A stretch of DNA of 64,000 nt from Eutreptiella sp. 'Long Island Sound 2002' (lineage: Eukaryota > Euglenozoa > Euglenophyceae > Eutreptiales > Eutreptiaceae), in the NCBI GenBank assembly GCA_964036045.1, contig OZ038395.1, forward strand, positions 8,909,547-8,973,546. Direction: 5' to 3'. Below, in pieces: positions 1-10,819 of the stretch. The notes beneath the pieces were generated by a model that was not told the origin of the DNA, ran no database searches, and saw only the letters and a program-made list of their open reading frames with translations. A program made the position numbers and the translations under genes. Position 1 is the stretch's first letter; every line of letters begins with the position of its first letter.

Positions 1-656
1 TTCTTGGCGGATGTGAATTTCCACGCGTACAGCAAAACATCAGGGACTCCACATGACTCCGTCGTTCCTTTTGGGGGTCAGTGGCTGGTGACAGTTGTGC
101 TAGATTTAGCGCCAGGGTGGAAGTGAGGCATTGTCCGGCACAAGGCAACACTATTGCTCAGTGCAGTGTGCGTTGTAACTACCGCAGCAGTTGTAATTGC
201 CAAGCCACATGTAGATTGGAGCTCACACACAGTGTTCAGGGCAAAAACAAGCATAACACGCGCATAGATGCACAAATGGTGACATCACCATGATGTGTGT
301 AGGTTGCATTTGAGTGATGGGTTTTAGAAGTTATAATTGACGTAAGACCCAGGAATGGTCATTGCCTTCAGTTGAAATCTCCAATGCTGTAGTTGGTTTG
401 CCTGGCCCCCAAACCTCACTCAGCAAGCACCACCATTCAATCCTCACCGCGAAACTACCGCAAACATGTGCAGCAGGACAGGGGATGACCTTGTGCACTG
501 GTTCCAGAACACAGGTACCAAGAGATCATGGATCTTTCGACCCGTCAGGTCAAAGGGCTGTTGTTGCTTCGTAGTGCACTCCAGCTAAGGCCATGCATTT
601 GAAGCAGGTCGCTGTTGTCACTTTCTTAGTGTCCATTTTCCCCTGGCAATCAGGCC
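1..656. other. non-coding stretch upstream of the phytochrome relic
   Basis: No coding region is supported here. The short open frames have no recognisable domain. A CAG followed by GCCATGG lies just before the phytochrome ATG and could be either a splice acceptor or a translation-start context, so an upstream exon cannot be excluded. Confidence 0.5.
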
Positions 657-2506
657 ATGGATACGAAAGCAAACCAGTGGGCAGATAACGTACTTTTGCA
701 GCAAGAGTATGAAATTGTTAGCGCAGAGCAGAAGGAAATGCCCAAAAGCGCGTGGGTCACTGGAAACATTGAGCTGAGGCATTTGCGAGCCAGGGAGAAC
801 ATCCACCAGCCCAGTGCTATTCAAACCCATGGTTATCTCCTGGTAATGGACGGGGACACGTATCTCATTACGCAAGTCAGTGGTAATGTCACTGACCTGG
901 GGTACACATATGACGACCTCCTCTCCAAGAAGCTGAGAGACGTCATCAATATGGATGACATGGAAAAGATCCCCATCCGAGCGCGGGAGTTCAAGCCCAT
1001 GGTCAGTTTTCAAGTGGATTTCGGAGTGGGAGACTTGAAGAAGACCTTCACAGGGCAGTTCCATGTCCGAGGTAAATGGTCATTTCTGGAATTTGAAAGA
1101 CCTGTGTCCGATTCCGCATCGGCTCAATTTCCTCTGCGGATTTTGAGGCAGCAGCTGGTGGGCGTCAACGGTACTGCCGAGGGTTGCCAACTGCTGACCG
1201 ATGCTGTCCAGCAATCGACGGGTTACGATCGGGTGATGGGTACATGTTTCATCCTGACTCGCATGGCGAAGTTGTTGCAGAGACGATCAAACCTGGGTGC
1301 AAGGGCAGTAGTTTGAAGGGTCTGCACTTCCCTGGGCACGACATCCCAAGGCAGGAGAGGGCCTGCTACATTCGCAATTTGTACTCACACAGCCCTCAAC
1401 TGAGGCACGAAGAAGTTCCGCTCGTCCCCACCGAATGCCCCATCTACCAGGACCGCGCTGACATGACTCTGGTATCTCTCCGGTCATAATCCCCAAGCTT
1501 CACTCAATACAACTTGAACATGGGTTTCCTGGGGACACTACATTATGCGATCCTGGACAATGGGAGGCTTTGGGGCCTGGTGGCGTGTCACAACTGCACA
1601 CCATGTCCCAAGTTCATTTCCTTTGACCTGAGGGTCGCAGTGGCGATGACCGTGCAGTCCTTTTCTCTCTTTGTCACGGCGATTGAGGCGCAGAAAGTGA
1701 AGGAAGCCTCAATTACATCCGAGCCAGCTCGGCAACGGATCCTCAAAGTGCTGGAGGAAGGCAGGCGCCTTAGAGCGGCGCTTGCATCGCCCCAGAGCAA
1801 TATCATTGACGTCCTAGACTGCAGAGGGGCTGCCGTGGTCTTTGGGGGAAAAGTGCACCGATTCGGCACGGCGCCTACTGCAAAGCAGATCCAAAGCTTG
1901 GTGGAATACGTAGGTGCGGAATGCAAAGGGTGGCTGTGCACCGCAGATCTTTCGCAGGTGTGGAATGGGGCACTGGGCTTTTCTCAGCCCAGAATTGGTT
2001 GCCTGGCACACTGTAATAAGGTAATTTCAGTTGCAGACCAGGTCTGTATGCTGTGGTTTAGGATGCCGACCGATGTGGACATGGAATTTGGTGAGGACCC
2101 TGCCAGCGCCCATACGGGTGCGGACAATTTCTCCCGTTGCTTGCAATCCTCTGTGACTCCACCAGAGCCATGGAGCGACGGTGAGCAGGATGTAGCCCGC
2201 AAGCTCCTGGGGGACCTCGGCCTAAAGAACAACGAGCCAGAGGACAACTCCAGCACCGATCTCCCCGCCGACCGCCCCAACGAGAGCAACAGCGAAGCGG
2301 AGCAAGGAAGCCCCTCACCTGTGGTCAATGGCAAGGCTGGTCCCGCAACGCATGTCAATGCATGGGAGTCCAATAAGCCAAGCCGCCCCAGTTCCCGGAG
2401 TATGGATCAGGCCCTTGATGGCACCACTGATGATTCTGTCTCTAAGGGCTCGTGCTGGCCAATCAGAAAATTGTTTTTTCGCAAAAAACCGGCACAGCCT
2501 CTTTGA
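657..2506 (+). pseudogene. phytochrome photosensory module (PAS-GAF-PHY), broken
   Basis: Phytochromes are bilin-binding red/far-red light sensors. The N-terminal frame (657 to about 1240) holds a PAS domain with an IHQPSAIQTHG motif like that of bacterial and algal phytochromes. The GAF domain follows, with GYDRVM and then, after a one-base frameshift near 1240, FHPDSHGEVVAE and the conserved DIP motif (GHDIPRQER). An in-frame TAA at 1487-1489 falls right after LRS, just before the usual bilin-lyase cysteine. The frame resumes with NMG and GRLWGLVACH, then a PHY domain (GAAVVFGGKVHRFG, MLWFR). Aligned on NMG, the GAF cysteine is serine and its neighbouring histidine is phenylalanine; the alternative cysteine before the PAS domain is arginine. 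The PRxSF tongue motif is not visible. No intron could remove either lesion, so I call a pseudogene; assembly error is the alternative. The histidine kinase region is absent. Confidence 0.85.
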
Positions 2507-2600
2507 TCTCTGTAGCAGCGCATCCGCCGAAGTCCCCTGCAGCTCGTGTATGGTGACATTATTGCCAAATTCACTGCCGCGGTGCTGCAGAACAAGGCGG

Positions 2601-2744
2601 ATGGTGGTAGTTTGCGATGGGGATAATGTGTTGGAGAAGTCGGAGGGGTTGATGGTAGAGTTGCACCCGCCCAACATGAGCGGCATGGAGACCACCAAAG
2701 CAGTGCGTTCCATCAGAAGACATGATCATGTTGTATTGGGTTGA
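2601..2744 (+). pseudogene. response-regulator receiver domain remnant
   Basis: In a different frame from the PHY domain, about 45 residues read like the middle of a receiver domain: VVVCDGDNVLEK, then HPPNMSGMETTKAVRSIRR, ending in TGA. Algal and bacterial hybrid phytochromes often carry PAS, histidine kinase and receiver domains after the PHY domain, so this is probably the C-terminal end of the same gene after deletion of the kinase part. The position where receivers carry the phosphoacceptor Asp (before L-H-x-P-N) reads Glu here. Too short to be functional alone. Confidence 0.6.
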
Positions 2745-3505
2745 CGGCTGCTCACGTCAAGGGTCAGAGAGACGCCTGCAAAGCTGCAGGCAGGGCTGAT
2801 GTCGTCTCCGAGAATTCTGCAGAATCGCGGACCACAATCGCACATCAATGCCCATTGAAATTGTGTGCGTGCAATTAATGCATGAGAAACGTCGGGACCG
2901 GGCTCCTTAGAAATGCCACAGGCATTGGTGTGCAGCGGGATCAGAAGTGCTGCCATTGAGCACCAACGCCCCTTGGAGTTAGGGGATCCACTTCGAAAAT
3001 GGCATATGCCAGACTTCTGGTGTAAATGCCCGCCACGTCACCTGTCAATCGTAGAAAAACACATCTTTCTAGTTTTTTTTCCTTCTTTTTTTCGCATTTC
3101 TGGACCTTTTTCTGGTGTTTTTCGTGTTTCTTATGTGTTCCTTGTGCCTTTTGTGGCCGACCTTTGCTGTACCGCAGGCTTTTGGAGCCTTGGGTGTTTA
3201 GTTTGTGGTGCGTTTGTTTTTTTGCCGTGGTGTATGTTCTGGTTTGCCGATGGGCAGTGCGCACTCATACCCCATCGCACGTTCATCAGGTCACTGGGTC
3301 TCCTCTGATAATGGTTGATGGCTGTTGACTTGGGGCCTGGCATCTGGTAGCCCTTTACAGTACTCACCCTGTCCCCTGAGCAGGTATACCCAGTGAGGGA
3401 TGGGGCCCTATTTTGCTGTCTACTTTGCGGTGGATTTATGGGAAGTTGACGCTGGATTTGCGCTTTTTCTAGACATCACTTCAGGCAATAAACAGTACCC
3501 AACAT
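2745..3505. other. intergenic, T-rich in part
   Basis: No gene is supported. A T-rich stretch at 3070-3240 gives open frames of low complexity. No repeat shared with the rest of the window was recognised. Confidence 0.4.
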
Positions 3506-3511
3506 GAAAAG

Positions 3512-3592
3512 AAAGCGGAGCTCCATTGGTCTAGTGATGCATGCCCTACCCTTCACAATACAGGACGCAGGTTCAATTCCTGTCATACATCG
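3512..3592 (+). repeat. tRNA-like sequence, probable SINE head or tRNA relic
   Basis: TTGGTCTAGTGATGC resembles a tRNA A box. About 45 bases on, GCAGGTTCAATTCCTGT forms a T-arm hairpin with a B-box-like loop. The acceptor stem does not close and the anticodon arm is poor, so this is not a functional tRNA. A polymerase III-derived SINE or a decayed tRNA gene are both possible. Confidence 0.4.
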
Positions 3593-3982
3593 GATAATGT
3601 TGATGCCCCTGAAGCTCCATTTTTCACTGTCATCATAAAAGTAATTTGCAAATGTGGTATGAGGGTCGCAGCTGCAGTAATGGTTAATGGTTGATGGCTG
3701 TTGGTTCATTTGCGCTACATTCAGTGAGTGCATGCACATCATAGAGATGAGACGCGGTGTCAACTGACACTGTGTTCTCTGTAGGACGTTCAGAACCTGT
3801 TCATCCATGTAGACCGTGCAATTCACGCAGTCTGGATATGTACATGTTGCCCATTCAACAATGTACATGACCCCTCCGCAGTTCAATTTTTTATGGGGCT
3901 AGCCCGATGTATAAACCACTGCTCAAGGATGCGGCGGCCTTTTAGGACAGTCGCAGGTGCCAAACGCCGTTAATTTCAGACT
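3593..3982. other. intergenic
   Basis: No coding or structured feature recognised. Confidence 0.4.
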
Positions 3983-4311
3983 GTAGACTCAGATTCTGAG
4001 GATGTTCCATCAAGTGCTGATTCCAATACATCGGATTCTAGTACAGGTGCAGATTCAAAGTCCTCTGACGAATTGCATAGCACGGACAGTTCTGAAGTTA
4101 TCTCTGATGACCAACAGTGGCGCTCCTTCTGAAGCGGAGCAACATGATGTAATTTCTGCTGCCACATTAATGCAAGAAATGGTCTAAATCATTGCCAGTA
4201 GCAGAGGCACCCACAGCACCTGGGGCACCACCAACAGTGGACCAACTGTGGGACTGGTTTTGGGCTGCAGCTCCCAGAAAAAAACGCAGCGGGGACAATT
4301 CTTCCTTTTGA
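3983..4311 (+). pseudogene. acidic serine-rich ORF relic, possible transposase N-terminus
   Basis: After an acceptor-like TTAATTTCAG, 49 codons (3983-4132) encode a run of Asp, Ser and Glu (starting VDSDSEDVPSS) that ends in TGA. A second open piece (4192-4311) contains a Trp-rich and then Lys/Arg-rich end (WDWFWAAAPRKKRS). A shorter acidic Ser-rich ORF recurs at 13626-13709, also behind TTTCAG and directly after a copy of the repeat found at 4943-5120. Acidic Ser-rich leaders are common in piggyBac-type transposases, but no DDE domain is visible here, so the family is a guess. Confidence 0.3.
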
Positions 4312-4942
4312 TCTGACTTTCTTTTTCGCTCCCCAGACAGCTGTGTGTGTCTCATTCAGACTGCTCCATGTGAGTAGTCAATGTATGTTCCCCATGGGGA
4401 GCGCCGACCTGTGAGGCCCCCCCCCTGGACCCCCATACTAGTTAGCACCTGGTCAGAACTGGCAACTTGGGCGCCAATGGCGCCCAGACAACTTTTTGTT
4501 TGAGCCCAGAAAATTGGCAACACACTTGATTCCCCCACTTGTTTACATTCAAAATGCTCACAATGAGTCAGGGAATGCCGTGCCACTTGTCTTCTTCTGC
4601 TGACCGGGATGCCTTTGCTGATTCAGAGGTACATCTTTTGGAATACGGTACTGTGAGTGGTAAAACCAAAGTTCACCCCAATTGAGTATATTCGAAATGC
4701 TCAGGATGAAATGGGGAATTCAAAAATGCTGCCAAAACGGAGAAAATTTTTTCGCCCCCCCGCCCCTCCGGACCCCCTCCCACGCCGCGGGGGTTGGGGT
4801 CTAGAACTGCAGTGCAGTGCACCCCGTGATGTTCCCCCTCCCATGATGCAGTGAATGTCATGTCCTCCCCAAAGCTCCGCCTCTGTAGGCCAATGGCCAG
4901 CTGATGACTGGCTACCACTGCGCCGGCATACCCACCCCCCCG

Positions 4943-5120
4943 TGTCATAGCTACGCCCTTGTCCAAGCTACAGTGGACGTAGAGACCATATTAATTTGGT
5001 ACCCAATTTGATCCGGTACAAATGTAGTGCAGCCACATAAGACATGGGTTTGGTGACAACTTTGCCAGTTACATGGGGTCATGGACACCTTTGTTGTGAG
5101 TGTTTGCCCATTTGAGCCCA
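4943..5120 (+). repeat. repeat family A (AAGCTACGCC element), copy 1
   Basis: Contains TAGCTACGCCCTTGTCCAAG, TACAAATGTAGTGC and TTGTTGTGAGTGTTTGCC in the same order as at 13455-13620. The two copies have diverged but are clearly related over about 175 bases. Short versions lie at 5203-5272 and 14094-14170. Confidence 0.65.
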
Positions 5121-5202
5121 CACAGCTCTGATTATGGGGATATTTGTGCATTATATTCCCCTTTCTCGCACCAGCTCACCATGTATGTGGTACGTATGAG
5201 CT

Positions 5203-5272
5203 GCAGCCTTGTCTAAGCTACTGTAGGCGTAGGGATTGTATTAATTTCGGACGTTTCCGTAGCTATTACAAG
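5203..5272 (+). repeat. repeat family A, short version
   Basis: CTTGTCTAAGCTACTGTAGG, then ATTAATTTCGGAC, then CGTAGCTATTACAAG, ending in a run of nine G. It matches the 14094-14170 copy, with one mismatch in the terminal inverted repeat. Confidence 0.6.
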
Positions 5273-5734
5273 GGGGGGGGCCTGACCCGCTGAACGCTGG
5301 TATGCATTTTGGACCAATTCATGACCAATGACCATGGTCATGAAGTGGCTGCCTTGGTCATGAACTGGCTGCTGAATTGGAGGGTGATCATGTAACTCTT
5401 GGTGAGCGAACACCGGAATGGCGGGCCCGGCACACGGTGTGCCACAGGGTACTCGACTGCACTTGAGGGCAGATGGATGTATCCTGATTGGAAGGTCGGA
5501 GGATCGCAGCAAAACGAGTTGGGCCGTTCCCCTTCTCCCTCCGTTGCAAGGGCACAACAGTATGAAGGCTGGTTCAGTTTGTGCAGTGTGACTTCAGTTT
5601 GTCCTTTTTGTTGTTTTTGCGGTTTCGGTGCCATTCCAGAGGGAAAAGGGGCTGGATTGTGCTCGTGGTAGTTCCTCCTGCTTATACCAACATTCAGCTT
5701 TCGACTGTAGCGACCCAATGCTGTCTGTTTTGAT

Positions 5735-5900
5735 GTGATTTTCAGCTATGGATAATGGTAACTGCTGGATATTCTTCTGGTCCTGCGCGCTGCGCGCAAG
5801 CACGGGCTTGTCTACGCATGGGAGCCTGTCTGACCGTTGCTTTCCTGACTTTCAGTGTGCTTGCGCAAGGGGGCGGGGGGGGGGGGGGGCGGGGTGTGAC
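5735..5900 (+). repeat. degenerate copy of the leader and terminus of repeat family B
   Basis: GATGTGATTTTCAGCTATGG matches the leader before the SH3/Tudor-like ORF at 8784. Downstream, GTGCTTGCGCAAG followed by a long G run is the family B terminus. The ORF itself is not preserved here. Confidence 0.5.
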
Positions 5901-6039
5901 TTTTCACACCAGCTCTTTGCGTGTTTTTTTTTGAGAAATTTTATCTTACGGTCCATGATGCTTCTGTGGCAGCCAGTGCAGGTAGCCACTAGTTGACCAC
6001 AAGCCAAACAACTACAAGCTACGCTGTGGTGAATGGCTA

Positions 6040-6345
6040 CCCCCCCCCCCCACCCTTGCGCATGCATGGCCTTGTCTAAGCACTGGGTGCGCGTTGAACC
6101 GCCGTTTTGAGGAAACTTTGGGACCGCTGTTTTTGTGGTCCAGAATGGATGATTGGGTGTCTATAGAGCGTTTGTACAGGGAAAGAGGGGCTCATTCATG
6201 TCTGTGATGGTGCATGCTGTTCATAACAACATTGTACTACGCATTGGAACCCCATGCTGCTTGTTCTGATGTGATTTTCAGTCATGGCTAACAATGTTAT
6301 TCCCGGTCTGGCTGTCACATGTGTCACGCGCATGCACGGCCAATT
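6040..6345 (+). repeat. repeat family B, internally deleted copy
   Basis: Begins with a C run and CTTGCGCATGCATGGCC, then GTTGAACCGCCGTTTTGAGG, a leader matching 8600-8790, and the start ATGGCTAACAATGTT. It then jumps to GGCTGTCACATGTGTC, which in the 8.8-9.0 kb copy lies after the ORF. It is therefore the same element with most of the ORF missing. Confidence 0.65.
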
Positions 6346-6563
6346 GTATGATGCGTTCCTGCGGTAGCCATGTGTGTAGGGCTTGTTGCGTGTGGTGTAT
6401 GAGAAGCACAGCCGTGTCTGTGCGCAGTCACGCGTATCTCTCGTATGAGAGGAGTGACATTTTTATGTCTGCATACTGACGCCTGGTGTTGTGTTTTGCC
6501 TGGTCGTACCAACGTCGTCGCCATTGCTATGCTACCATCTTTGCTCTGTGGGTGTCTTCATGA

Positions 6564-6690
6564 AGGAAGGAAATCATATTATGGAGCAATAGTCCATGGG
6601 TTAGACACAAGTTTTCACCTAATGCCAGCCAAGATCCGCCAGCCATAGTTAGTGAAGAAGTGTCTAGCCTGTATGACAAGAGGCTCCCCC
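6564..6690 (+). repeat. dispersed repeat shared with 63623-63760
   Basis: GGAAGGAAATCATATTATGG, AGCAATAGTCCATGGG and CTGTATGACAAGAGGCTCC occur in the same order at 63623-63760. No coding content recognised. Confidence 0.65.
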
Positions 6691-8045
6691 CTCTGCAACA
6701 ATCATGTTTGTTCTTGGGTGGCTTGCCCATGTCCTCCCAGGGCTCCCCCGGGCTGGGGCGCCACGTAGGCCTGCTGCATGCTGTACAGCATGGTTCTGTG
6801 CATCTGAAGTGGGTCGGGAACCCAACCATGGGCCATGCCTGGGACCTCCACACAATATCGGACCCAGTGCTCAATCGGGGGAGGGGGGGCAGGAGGGGGG
6901 AGGGGATCACATGCTGCGGGTATCATGTGAACTGGATGCATGGGGGGGTGAAAGAGAGGTCCAACTGCAAATGTGTCACGGGAACCTCATACTTTTCCAT
7001 GGACTTGTCTCCTATATGCGAGATGGGCACTGCAAATTGCTCCATGAACCCATCATCAGACATGCCCATCCCCACTGAGTCCCCGGAGAGGGACCTCGTT
7101 CTCTGTGTGTCTACATGCCTGGCTTGACCATGTTTTCTCAATTACGTGCAGTCTATATGGTACAACACAGAAGGGCGCACTTCGGCCCTCGAGTGTTGGG
7201 TGTGCCCGTGGCTGATCCCTGCTGATCAAGTTCCACTCTTTCTCGAAATTCAGAAGTTGAGAAGTCAATAGGAGAGGAGAAAAGGGAAGGATCAGTGCGA
7301 TGTCCAGAGTCCAGCGTGGGAGAACTGGCTTCTGTACGGGGAGAAAGAGACTTCTTCTACACTTAGCTGGCTGCACCATGGGCAACAGGCCTAATCGTCT
7401 ACAAGCTTCAACATACGTAGCTGAGCGGGAGGTGGGTGGAAAGGTTCAGGGGTAGGATTATCTGGGTTATCTGAGTTGTCTGGGTCGGGGACATGGAGAC
7501 TGGAGGCCAACACGCAGAGGTGATACATTGTGCCTTGGCACCGGACATCAACAGTGCATGAGAGGAGGTCTGTGGACCGTAAAGGGGCCCCTTTATACCA
7601 CATGGCGCCTGGTAACAGCGCGTCACGGCTGCCAACAGCGCAACCACAAAACACCTGCGGTGACAAGCGATGTGGCTCATCCATCCACTCACCACCACAC
7701 ACACGACGAAGAGTCATCCCCCCCCACACGCCGCCTTTTTTATACAGTGCAACTGCCAGAGTCCGAGTGAAAGTCCACACAAACATAAAGCTGTATACAC
7801 CCCGTACAGGCCTACCCACACAATCACTGGCCAAACAGCCCGTACCTTCCACATTGTTCGCCGGTTTCAGGCAAATAAGCAAAGGCTACCTCCAAATGAC
7901 TTGGTCTCTAACCAATGTAAACCTTTGCCTGCCAGAAACCGGCTGACCAAGATGCCCTGATCACCGCCCACCTTGAAGGCCGCTGGCTAGTGACTGACCT
8001 ATGCTCTGTCTACTGCCAAAGGGCTGGCTGTGGACTTAACTCTTA
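6691..8045. other. intergenic with G-rich and C-rich runs
   Basis: Only short open frames with no domain. G runs lie at 6878-6905 and C runs near 7716. Nothing else recognised. Confidence 0.4.
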
Positions 8046-8130
8046 CCCCCCCCCCCCTTGCGCAAGCACGGCTGCGGTCCCAGAAGTCAGGCCAAAACGG
8101 CGGTTCAACGCCCACCCAGTGCTTAGACAA
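8046..8130 (-). repeat. repeat family B terminus
   Basis: C run, CTTGCGCAAGCACGGC, then AAAACGGCGGTTCAACGCCC and GTGCTTAGACAAG. It is the reverse complement of the ends at 6050 and 8550. With 8545-8640 and 9010-9125 it fits repeated termini of a DNA transposon. Confidence 0.6.
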
Positions 8131-8544
8131 GTGGCGCCGAAAACCGCCAAAAACTACCAATTAAAGGCAGCCCTATACTGGGAAGCCTCCAGACAAGTAC
8201 GACAGAATAAATACTTCATACGGAAACATCCACGAGAGCAGTGGGACCCCACCTTGTGGGAAGTCCCGTTGCAGCCACTACCAAAACGACAAAAAGCGCA
8301 CTAGGATCCAAACGAATGGGAAATCCCACTAACATGACGGCACCCACACCCACGGGAAACCATGGCGGCCCAGCCAGGAGCTGACAGCCGTATGCTCACC
8401 CTGGCACTGCCAAAATCTGTACGTACTCGTTGAACTTGGCCCTTGCGGCACCTGGCACTTTCAGGACTGGCCTATTTGATAAAAAAAAATGGTGTGGCTC
8501 AGGCCTTTTGATTTGAACTGCCGCACATTGCTGCATATGCATAC

Positions 8545-8783
8545 CCCCCCCCCCCCTTGCGCATGCACGGCCTTGTCTAAGCACGGGGTGGGCGTCGAAC
8601 CGCCGTTTTGAGGAAATTTTGGGACCGCTGTTTTTGTGGTCCAGAATGGAGGATTGGGTGTTTGTAGAGTGTTTGTACAGGGAAAAGGGGCTCAGTCGTG
8701 TTTGTGATAGTGCATTGTGTTCATAACAACATTGTAACACACATTGCAACCCCATGCTGCTTGTTCTGATGTGATGTTCAGCC
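8545..8783 (+). repeat. repeat family B terminus and leader
   Basis: C run, CTTGCGCATGCACGGCC, GTCGAACCGCCGTTTTGAGG, then the leader GACCGCTGTTTTTGTGGTCC (an inverted repeat that could form a hairpin) running to the ATG at 8784. It is closely similar to 6045-6290. Confidence 0.65.
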
Positions 8784-9044
8784 ATGGCTAACAATGTTCT
8801 GCTCTGCATGGCTGTCACGTACGTTTGGAGCACTGGGGAACATGTGTCTGCCAATATTTTTGGTCCCTCTCGTCATGGGGACAACTACATCCATTTGAAG
8901 TACATGCGGAATGGGAAGGAGATTGAGCATTATGCCGCTTTTGATAAAGGGCTGTTACCCATTCGCAGCCCCTCGCCATTCCCATCTAAGGGCTCCCCCG
9001 CACGGTTGCTGTCACGTGTGTCGCGCATGCACGGCCTGGTGTAA
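8784..9044 (+). CDS. small SH3/Tudor-like ORF within repeat family B
   Basis: An 86-codon ORF starting MANNVLLCMAV. Residues about 10-65 have the pattern V-x-Y-x(2)-S-x-G, then A, then IHLKYMRNGKEI, which lines up with the ORF at 57985-58233 (VFYTRSNGQ, LLHLEYYQDGLRV). The strand-rich layout looks like a small SH3 or Tudor-type barrel; that is inference from pattern, and no profile was run. The last 20 codons run into the family B terminal sequence, so the natural protein may have been longer. Two further copies of its leader (5735, 6250) lack the ORF. Its position inside a repeated element suggests a transposon accessory gene or the N-terminus of a lost transposase. Confidence 0.45.
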   Translation: MANNVLLCMAVTYVWSTGEHVSANIFGPSRHGDNYIHLKYMRNGKEIEHYAAFDKGLLPIRSPSPFPSKGSPARLLSRVSRMHGLV

Positions 9045-9125
9045 GCACGGGGTGGGCGTTGAACCGCCGTTTTGACCTGACTTTTGGGACCGCGGCCGTG
9101 CTTGCGCAAGGGGGAGGGGGGGTAC
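9010..9125 (+). repeat. repeat family B, paired termini
   Basis: CGCGCATGCACGGCC and GTTGAACCGCCGTTTTGACC, followed within 100 bases by GGGACCGCGGCCGTGCTTGCGCAAG and a G run. Confidence 0.6.
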
Positions 9126-9689
9126 CAGGACGGGCGTGTGTGGAGCGCTTTGTGGCCTGCGTACGGCCTATAACCTTTCCCAGAAACAGCTGATTTGTGT
9201 TGCATGGTCCACACCATTGCCCAATTCCTGGCATATGCTGCGTGTTCTCGTGTGACAAAAGGCAGTGGGCATCATTATTGGGTTCAATCCCTGCGTGCTT
9301 TGAGGCATCGATCGATGCAGGCACTTACACAAGTTGCCGCTCAGCTGCTAAGGGAAAACTGGTCTATTGTAGAGGACCTGTTCCAGGCCGCTGCAGCCAC
9401 CGTGCATCACCTCAAAAAGCGCTCACAGCCCTGTGCCCCTGAAGCCCCCAACCCAAAACCCTCCTTAGTCCCCCCCTGTGAGTCGCTGACCACTCCCCCC
9501 AAAACTAGAACAGGGACAGCAGTGTCCTCTGCCCCAATGCCAATAGCGACCAAGTGTGCCTGAATGTCATCCCCCTCTCCCTCCCTGTCACTGATAGTGT
9601 ATGAAATGCAACCTGCTGATGCGTCTCACCCTTCAATCTTCACACCGCTGCTGTCTTTTTCAGTCTACAGTCATTGTGCCACACGCACA

Positions 9690-9885
9690 CTGGGAAGCCT
9701 ACGGGCGTGGCAGTCTCCCACTGCATAACCTGGTTTCAGACTCAGCTAATCCTCACTACGTGTCAGATCCGCTACTACAGTCATTTGTGGGATCATTGTA
9801 GCACTGGACAGCTCTGAACCTTGTCTCGAGTACTGTGAGGTCAGCGGGCCACGCCAGCTCATCTTGGTCAGCACCCAAAAAAACA
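9690..9885 (-). repeat. dispersed repeat family C, inverted copy
   Basis: The reverse complement carries GAGCTGTCCAGTGCTAC, GCGGATCTGACACGTAGTG and CTGAGTCTGAAACCAGG. The same order is seen at 44580-44745, 62425-62570 and 63390-63590, with a fragment at 36195-36255. No protein domain recognised. Confidence 0.7.
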
Positions 9886-10169
9886 AGGCTGTGGGCATTA
9901 TGTCATCAGTATCTCTGGGATGACCTCGAAACCTCCTTTATTGCCAAAGACACCACCGCAGTCTTTGTCATCCTGCCACCAGGCACACGATGGTCTGACG
10001 CGCATCATTCAGCACCGCAGTTGGCCCTGCAAGAACTCCTCCGCCCACAGGCAGCAGTACAAGGCGCCTGTGTGGGTTTTGCGCCCGCGCGAGCCAGTCC
10101 TCCATTAGGCCACAATGCAACCCCCGCTCCTCCCAGCGCATGTACCTGGTTCAGCAAAAGACTGTAACC

Positions 10170-10535
10170 TGATGCCTCGCCACTGGACCTCCCCCCCCTG
10201 TCCCGAGCCTCTGTAGCATCCGAAGACATTTCCAGCAAGCCCAACTCTTCCCACTGCGGTTCCACACGCCGGCTCTTCGACAGCGACTGCTGGTCATTGG
10301 GGTGCGCCCCCTAACCCTGTTCTGCCAGTTGATCCACCCCAGCATTGCCCTCACTCCCAGATGCGAAGGGACCCAGCGTATCTGCAGCTCGTCCCCCGCT
10401 CTCTCACATTCCCACAACATCTGCTCCCATAGGTCCCGATACCCCATCTCCCCACTGGACGTGCGCCACCCATGGCAGTGCCATTTGGTGGACCATTCCA
10501 CAATACCGCGGTATACATACAACGAGACCCCTGGG
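10170..10535 (-). pseudogene. RNase HI-like domain relic
   Basis: On the minus strand the reading YVYRGIVEWSTKWHCHGWRT, then RDLWEQM and RWVPSHLGV, matches the second half of RNase HI (compare YVRQGI, W..NGW+T, DLW, WVxGH). Near 10346 the frame slips by one base and continues EGNAGVDQLAEQG, supplying the last catalytic Asp and its Leu-Ala neighbours, then hits TAG at 10313-10311. The usual T-D-S-x-Y catalytic Asp position reads Val. The N-terminal half with the first catalytic residues is missing. It could derive from a retroelement RNase H or a captured cellular gene; it is not functional as it stands. Confidence 0.65.
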
Positions 10536-10819
10536 GCACTTACTGGACAAGGGGGTTGAAATATCCCCCACCCTGTTGGGGGGACGGTCACTTCACTGTT
10601 TTGCTCGGCAATATGTATTGCGGTGGTTTGTGTTCCCCATCTGTCTCCCACACGTTTTTGCATTGCTTTCCCATCACTTCAAATCACTTTATTCTGTGAT
10701 ATTCTCACCAAAGGCGGTGTACAAGGTGACGTGTCCCGTTTTCAGACCCAAGATGTTTTCTCCCGTTGACAATGTATGGTACCACTCATGCACACTTGGT
10801 GCACATGTGTTTGCCTTCA

